Shown here: piece by piece, positions 59,256 through 64,000 of the stretch | Layout: each line of letters opens with the position of its first letter | Position numbering within the stretch: position 1 is the first letter of the stretch | Virus record (IMG/VR): IMGVR_UViG_3300026521_000527 | Coordinates: 62,001 to 126,000 of that record | Origin: a virus | Reading direction: 5' to 3' (one strand) | Length of the DNA: 64,000 nucleotides | Translations under genes and position numbers: made by a program | Notes under the pieces: generated by a model | Database searches by the model: none | The model's input: only the letters and a program-made list of their open reading frames with translations | Told to the model about the DNA's origin: nothing

Positions 59256-60142
59256 AATTCCTCCAAATTTATTAATTTATCTTTTTTATTATTATCTGTA
59301 ATATATTTATTTACTTCTCGACAGAGTTCTAAAACACTCTCCGAGATGAACCTCGGTCGTTTTGGTAATTTCTTTCGTCCAGGATATATTTTAAAATAAA
59401 ATTTTATAATCTTATTCCAATCACGAGTGCCCAGTTTTTTCTTTTTTGGCAACTCAGTGCTATGAATAATTCTAGTTTGATTTTCAAGATGGTTAGCCAT
59501 TCTTCGTAAAACATCAGGCAACTCTTCATTCGAAATTCCATGACGACCAGCATTATTTTCTGATCTGGCTATAAATGTATTGCATTGAGAACAACATACA
59601 TTTCTAATAAATCCAGTACCTTTAACTTTTTTAGTATGCATGTGGTCTAATACTGGTTGTTTTATAATGTTATTACATATTGGACACCTTGGATTTAATT
59701 CCATAAAACTATCCCTTAGTGTAGATATTGCTTTTGTCTTCGCACCCCAAATATGCTCCCAATGATACAATTCCCCTTTAAAAGAAAATCCACTAACACC
59801 TCCAAATTTAGCCAATTTTTTATTATAGAATCTATAACTATCTTCATTAATATATGTATCAATTAAATAAATATGAAACTCTTTTAAATACTTTTTTACA
59901 TAAGGTATGAGTTCTTTTGAACTCATACCTATGAAATTTACGAAATGTATCTCAGTTAATTTATGTATTAATAATAATTCAACATTTCTTTTGCTAAAAT
60001 CCATTGAGTTTAATATATCCATTGATGATAGATTAATATACGAACAATAATGACATTTAGAATATTCATCTTGGTTTGGTGATATATAGAAATCTCCGTG
60101 AATTTCACACGTCCGTTGTTCGAAAGCCCAACTGTTATTCAT
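59249..60142 (-). CDS. Endonuclease VII-like HNH nuclease with extra zinc finger
   Basis: Residues 153-197 fit the endonuclease VII family: CPIC, LDHMH (165-169), VCCSQCN (182-188) and ENN, with the catalytic His/Asn and two zinc Cys pairs. The N-terminus adds another finger: C12, H15, C30, C33. Endonuclease VII resolves branched DNA and helps packaging in T4. At 297 residues it is longer than T4 gp49 (157). A homing-endonuclease role is also possible because similar folds occur there. Confidence 0.8.
   Translation of the reverse strand: MNNSWAFEQRTCEIHGDFYISPNQDEYSKCHYCSYINLSSMDILNSMDFSKRNVELLLIHKLTEIHFVNFIGMSSKELIPYVKKYLKEFHIYLIDTYINEDSYRFYNKKLAKFGGVSGFSFKGELYHWEHIWGAKTKAISTLRDSFMELNPRCPICNNIIKQPVLDHMHTKKVKGTGFIRNVCCSQCNTFIARSENNAGRHGISNEELPDVLRRMANHLENQTRIIHSTELPKKKKLGTRDWNKIIKFYFKIYPGRKKLPKRPRFISESVLELCREVNKYITDNNKKDKLINLEELC
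59903..59930. repeat. Intragenic inverted repeat (12-bp arms)
   Basis: AGGTATGAGTTC and GAACTCATACCT surround TTTT, inside the endonuclease VII-like gene. Confidence 0.75.
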
Positions 60143-60632
60143 GATTATTTTCCTTAAAATATGGTTTCATATCAAGGTCAACAATTACTTCCTTTGAGTT
60201 CCAAATGAACCAAACAACTTTTTTATTTTTTTTATCAACAAGAGCTAAATTCTTATTGTGTTTAAAAAATGGAGTGTATCTATCTAAAATATTTTTAATA
60301 TCTTTATCAGAAATAATTCTCTCTTTCTTTAATGCGTCAAGATATGTTTTAAAATGATCAAGATAATTTTTAAGATTCAATATAGTATTCTTTTCTGACT
60401 CAAGGAAAGTTGGATTATATTTTTTTAAAAATTCTTTGACATTTGAATTGCTTTGTAATAAATCATATTCGAGTTCTAAATGACTCTTTACTTTATGAGG
60501 AGCCGATTTTTTCTTCGGCTCCTCCTTAAAAAATACTTTTATATTCTTCTGCATATTCGAAGTATATTTCTTTAAAAGATCTAATATTTTACCTTCCGTT
60601 AGTATTTCAATTCTATGATAATCTAGGCTCAA
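60135..60632 (-). CDS. Unknown 165-residue protein, TTG start
   Basis: No family is recognised. It is Lys-rich and helical, with a charged middle. The start is TTG at 60630-60632 with AGGAG upstream; it overlaps the RNA polymerase beta gene by about 20 bases. It could be a small nucleic-acid-binding partner, but only its basic composition supports that. Confidence 0.7.
   Translation of the reverse strand: MSLDYHRIEILTEGKILDLLKKYTSNMQKNIKVFFKEEPKKKSAPHKVKSHLELEYDLLQSNSNVKEFLKKYNPTFLESEKNTILNLKNYLDHFKTYLDALKKERIISDKDIKNILDRYTPFFKHNKNLALVDKKNKKVVWFIWNSKEVIVDLDMKPYFKENNHE
60497..60524. repeat. Intragenic inverted repeat (10-bp arms)
   Basis: GAGGAGCCGA and TCGGCTCCTC are separated by eight bases, inside the 165-residue gene. 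Unusually GC-rich for this genome. Confidence 0.65.
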
Positions 60633-63600
60633 TTATTGCTCCTATAAAATAAGCTTCAATCAATTGTTTAGTTTTTGATTGTTGCGAATCAACTTTAATA
60701 TCACTTGTTACCGGCATCTGTCCTGTCTTAAGAATTGAATTCATTAGTTTTCTAGAACTTTCTTGATTATCTGATCTCATACCATGAAGCTCTTTAATCA
60801 AATGTCCTGGTTTTCTTGTACTCAAAGAGAATAAATCATATATTCCTATCTTAATTGCACCATTACCAACTTTGGTACCACTTCTTCCTTGACCTGTAGT
60901 AAATTGTCTTTTTACCTTTAAGCTACCTCTAGTTGAACTCATAATTTTTGGAAAGTGCTCCAAATAATAAATTTGAAGGATTCCTACCGGGACTGGTCTG
61001 TCAGTATAAATATCTTCTTCAGGAATATAAACTTTCTCATCAAGTGGGATTCCTAATATTTTGGCAGCCTCTTCGATATTTTTAATTGTCATTTTATTCT
61101 TATGAGGAGGAACCAGTAATGGAAATGCAGGTCTATTTAAAGGATCCGATTGATTAACATATTTTATAATTTCTGGTGTACTTTTACTGTCGAAGAAACC
61201 CATAACTTCATTAATTAAAAATTGGTCCGGACTTGCATCCATTGCACCAAATACACTTAAAATTAAACTTCTAGCTTTATCAATTTGCTTGGTTCCGATT
61301 AACTCTTTTACTTTTTTATTTAGATAATATACAACCTTACCACTATATAAATTTAAAATAATACTTGGGTTTTTTCTCGAAATAATTGAAACTGGAGTTG
61401 GAATGAACTCAATATCCAATTTAGTGTCTAAAGATTTTGGATCCTTTCCCTTTGGAATCATATATTGGATTGTACCTTTTCCTCCGGTTCCACCTAGAGT
61501 AAATTTACTACCTGATCTAATTTCATTTCGTCCTTCTATATAAACCTCAATTACAGCACCCTCAAATTCATGTCCATTAACCTTATGTCCACCGACAACC
61601 AACATCTGAGAATTCTCAACATTAGATGTACAATCTGCATATCGTTTATGATTATGTTTATATAATTCACATTCTTTTAACTTCTCACGAATGTTTTTTG
61701 TAATTGAGTTCCATTTCTCGAGCACTTTCTTATCGATATTTTTATCATTTACTCTAATAATAATATCTTTAATTACACCACCCATTGAACGATAAATAAC
61801 ATTATTTCCAGAGAACTCGACTCCAGTTAATACAGTTTCACCTGAATCTGAATCATCGTTATAATCTTCAAGATTGAAATTACTATCTTTATAATACGAA
61901 CATAATATATCTCCTGGCTTCGTGTTTCGCCCAACGGTTAAAAAATCTTCTTTTATTTTGGCACCAGTTGGAATAAGAATTGTAATTTTTTCGTGAATTT
62001 TATTAGTAAATTTATCTGTTAACTTACTAGAAACAACCCAACCATCTTCATAATTCATTCCACGATATGACATTAAAGCAACAACTAGGTTCTTCCCTGG
62101 AGACATCTTTCCTGTTTTTAAACTATTGGTTGCAGCCAATACATCACCTTTAAAAACTTTCTGCCCTTCTTTAACCATAACATTATACTTAAGAGGCATG
62201 TAAATTCCACGCTTGGTCCTTGACCTCTTCTCTTTAATATTGTATCTGATTAATTCTCCGTCTTTCCCAATAATATTAATGTACTCTTTATCAATTGATT
62301 TTACTCGACCGTCCATTTTCGCTTTGATTGCGAATCGATCAGATACTAAATGAGGAACTATTGATTCAAATCCAGTTTGCACAAGAGGTTCATCTGGATT
62401 ATCTAATTGGACAAATTGGCTAAATTGTTGGTTACCCATAACTCTACGAGTTGTATCATCGTACTCATAAAAAGGCAATAGACTCTCAGTCGCAGATAAA
62501 TTTTCGAATGGATTTCTATCATTAGTAAAAGATTTAATTTGAATTGACCCAAATCTATCTTTAATTGTTGCTTTATTAGTCAGTGTTTGGTTTAATCCAA
62601 TTCCACCATATTCATTGGTGGTTGTCGCAGCCACCGTTCCGAAATATGATCTATTTAAATCTCTCTTTGGTAAAGTGACCTGTTCCTTTTTCATATTACC
62701 AATACCAGTTTTTGTAATCTTAGATGAAAGTAATAGTTCTTCAAGTGGATTTGTCGATTGTGTAAATTGAAACATACCACTACTCATCATCTCCTGAGTA
62801 ATAAAATATGGATGAAGTTCTAACATGGCGTCGTAACCACTTCCACTATTCTTAACTCTTTTTAATTTAGCTAAAGCTTTCTGAAGCATTTTATAACCAG
62901 CGTGAGAAATAGCCTCGGACATACGAATTCTTTGGGTACTTAAATCTTCGATTATTTCAACATCGGAGTTCAATAATAATTTTGGAACGTATTTTCCAAA
63001 AAGATCATAAATATCTGTTGGTATATTATACGTTTTTAAAATTTTTGAAGTGGTGTTATCAATAAAACTCTCAGTTGCTTCTCTTGTCTTTTTAACATAT
63101 CGCCCATCACTACCTTTTAATTCAAAAAATGGATTATAAAGATCAGGATCATTTAGTTTTTTCTTAGTGGTTGGAAAAACCATAGATGCCCCAATACGAA
63201 GACCATTGATAAAATATTCCTCAGTTAAAGACGTTGAAAAAATTGCAAGATATTTTATTTTGGTATCATCTATTTTTAAATTTAAAGCAGCGTCTTTATT
63301 TCTAACTTTGGCATATTGATATTTAATTCCAAGAAAATCTAGAGTATTAAGTAACCCTTTATTCATTATAAAAAAATGAATCAGTGCTATTTCTTTAGCT
63401 TGCATTCTTAGGCCAAAATAAGGTTTAGAAGATTTTGATTTCAAATCAATTCTTGAATTTATATGCTCCTTCGCGAAATTATTCCAAAGGTTCATTATGA
63501 ACTCAGTTATATGCTCTTTTGGAAAATGATTCTCATCTCCCTCTTTGGTTTTATAATGAACATCTTCTGATGTTGGTGAAATATAAGCATATTCAATTAA

Positions 63601-63990
63601 TTCCCTATTTTTATATAATTTATAAAACTTGAATTTTTTAGGACCATCTTCAAAAGGATTCTTTTCAACAGCATCCTTATAATTTAATTCATATATAAGT
63701 CCATCAGAGACCATCTCAACATCAAAAAATATATCATTAGGTACTGATTTTGGAATATTATATTTTTCTTTAAAGAAGTCAATTTCATCTTTCGTATAAT
63801 TATTAGATGATTTAATTTTTTTCAAACCCTCGAGTTTCTTTTTGAAATTTATAAGAATATCACCTTGATTTTTTTGCTCTGTAATCCCATGACTTTTCAA
63901 TGTTATAGCTGATGTTGAATAGTGAGTATACACACGAACTATATTCGGTTTAACCTTAATAACTGGTTTTGGGAAAAATTGATTTGTCAT
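60613..63990 (-). CDS. Second RNA polymerase beta subunit, unsplit
   Basis: This 1125-residue protein is a near full-length beta subunit. LNRSYFGTVAATTTNEYGG matches the N-terminal GRICPIETPEG region. DEPLVQTGFE and LMSYRGMNYEDGW (near 643) match the central region. GSKFTLGGTGGKG near 827-837 keeps both catalytic lysines. TTGQGRSGTKVGNGAIKIG matches the GGQRFGEME region. It is distinct from the split beta at 35401-41906, so the phage has two polymerases. The second one's beta' is not in this window. By analogy with phiKZ/AR9 phages, one may be packaged in the virion. Its ribosome site is outside or absent in the 10 visible upstream bases. Confidence 0.9.
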   Translation of the reverse strand: MTNQFFPKPVIKVKPNIVRVYTHYSTSAITLKSHGITEQKNQGDILINFKKKLEGLKKIKSSNNYTKDEIDFFKEKYNIPKSVPNDIFFDVEMVSDGLIYELNYKDAVEKNPFEDGPKKFKFYKLYKNRELIEYAYISPTSEDVHYKTKEGDENHFPKEHITEFIMNLWNNFAKEHINSRIDLKSKSSKPYFGLRMQAKEIALIHFFIMNKGLLNTLDFLGIKYQYAKVRNKDAALNLKIDDTKIKYLAIFSTSLTEEYFINGLRIGASMVFPTTKKKLNDPDLYNPFFELKGSDGRYVKKTREATESFIDNTTSKILKTYNIPTDIYDLFGKYVPKLLLNSDVEIIEDLSTQRIRMSEAISHAGYKMLQKALAKLKRVKNSGSGYDAMLELHPYFITQEMMSSGMFQFTQSTNPLEELLLSSKITKTGIGNMKKEQVTLPKRDLNRSYFGTVAATTTNEYGGIGLNQTLTNKATIKDRFGSIQIKSFTNDRNPFENLSATESLLPFYEYDDTTRRVMGNQQFSQFVQLDNPDEPLVQTGFESIVPHLVSDRFAIKAKMDGRVKSIDKEYINIIGKDGELIRYNIKEKRSRTKRGIYMPLKYNVMVKEGQKVFKGDVLAATNSLKTGKMSPGKNLVVALMSYRGMNYEDGWVVSSKLTDKFTNKIHEKITILIPTGAKIKEDFLTVGRNTKPGDILCSYYKDSNFNLEDYNDDSDSGETVLTGVEFSGNNVIYRSMGGVIKDIIIRVNDKNIDKKVLEKWNSITKNIREKLKECELYKHNHKRYADCTSNVENSQMLVVGGHKVNGHEFEGAVIEVYIEGRNEIRSGSKFTLGGTGGKGTIQYMIPKGKDPKSLDTKLDIEFIPTPVSIISRKNPSIILNLYSGKVVYYLNKKVKELIGTKQIDKARSLILSVFGAMDASPDQFLINEVMGFFDSKSTPEIIKYVNQSDPLNRPAFPLLVPPHKNKMTIKNIEEAAKILGIPLDEKVYIPEEDIYTDRPVPVGILQIYYLEHFPKIMSSTRGSLKVKRQFTTGQGRSGTKVGNGAIKIGIYDLFSLSTRKPGHLIKELHGMRSDNQESSRKLMNSILKTGQMPVTSDIKVDSQQSKTKQLIEAYFIGAIIEPRLS

Positions 63991-64000
63991 AATATAATTT

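Overview
This is an AT-rich (roughly 30% GC by eye), gene-dense segment of a large, very probably jumbo, double-stranded DNA phage. Every supported gene lies on the minus strand. Genes are packed with 4-50 base overlaps or gaps of 5-25 bases, almost all starts have an AAAGGA-type ribosome binding site, and I see no tRNA, rRNA, insertion sequence or CRISPR array. The lineage signal is a phage-encoded multisubunit RNA polymerase in pieces (phiKZ/AR9 style) together with T4-like replication genes. The flavin-dependent thymidylate synthase resembles, from memory, the Campylobacterota type, which is a weak hint about the host or the gene donor.

Layout, left to right (transcription runs right to left). 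1-7.3 kb: type II topoisomerase (two subunits) and the palm/fingers piece of a family B DNA polymerase. 7.4-15.4 kb: folE, queD and a DpdA-like transglycosylase, with an HNH protein, a PD-(D/E)XK-like nuclease and a tandem paralogue pair. 15.8-18.6 kb: a VWA/metallopeptidase protein with a MoxR-type ATPase. 18.6-24.1 kb: two branched-hairpin regions, small proteins, a large virion lysin (NlpC/P60 plus lytic transglycosylase-like) and queE. 24.1-28.1 kb: the polymerase exonuclease piece, a ClpP-like protease, thyX in two genes and the polymerase motif C/thumb piece. 28-35.4 kb: unknown proteins, Gat-QueC, a possible DHH-like protein and a repeat-containing protein. 35.4-47.2 kb: one RNA polymerase in four pieces (beta C, beta N, beta' C, beta' N) interleaved with DNA ligase, a BCS1-like ATPase and small genes, preceded by a GC-rich structured region (47.2-47.4 kb). 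47.4-50.9 kb: clamp loader, queC and a possible sliding clamp. 51.3-55.3 kb: a duplicated gene family. 55.5-60.6 kb: an Ala/Ser/Gly-rich 60-residue protein with its own promoter, RecJ, an endonuclease VII-like protein and unknowns. 60.6-64 kb: a second, unsplit RNA polymerase beta subunit.

Together the genes give the phage its own replication (polymerase, clamp loader, topoisomerase, ligase, RecJ), its own transcription (one nearly complete split polymerase plus part of a second), thymidylate synthesis, and a 7-deazaguanine pathway (FolE, QueD, QueE, QueC, Gat-QueC, DpdA) that probably replaces some guanines in its DNA. Most striking are the heavily split enzymes (DNA polymerase in three genes, ThyX in two, RNA polymerase in four), a repeated promoter-like motif, and many perfect inverted repeats both between and inside genes.
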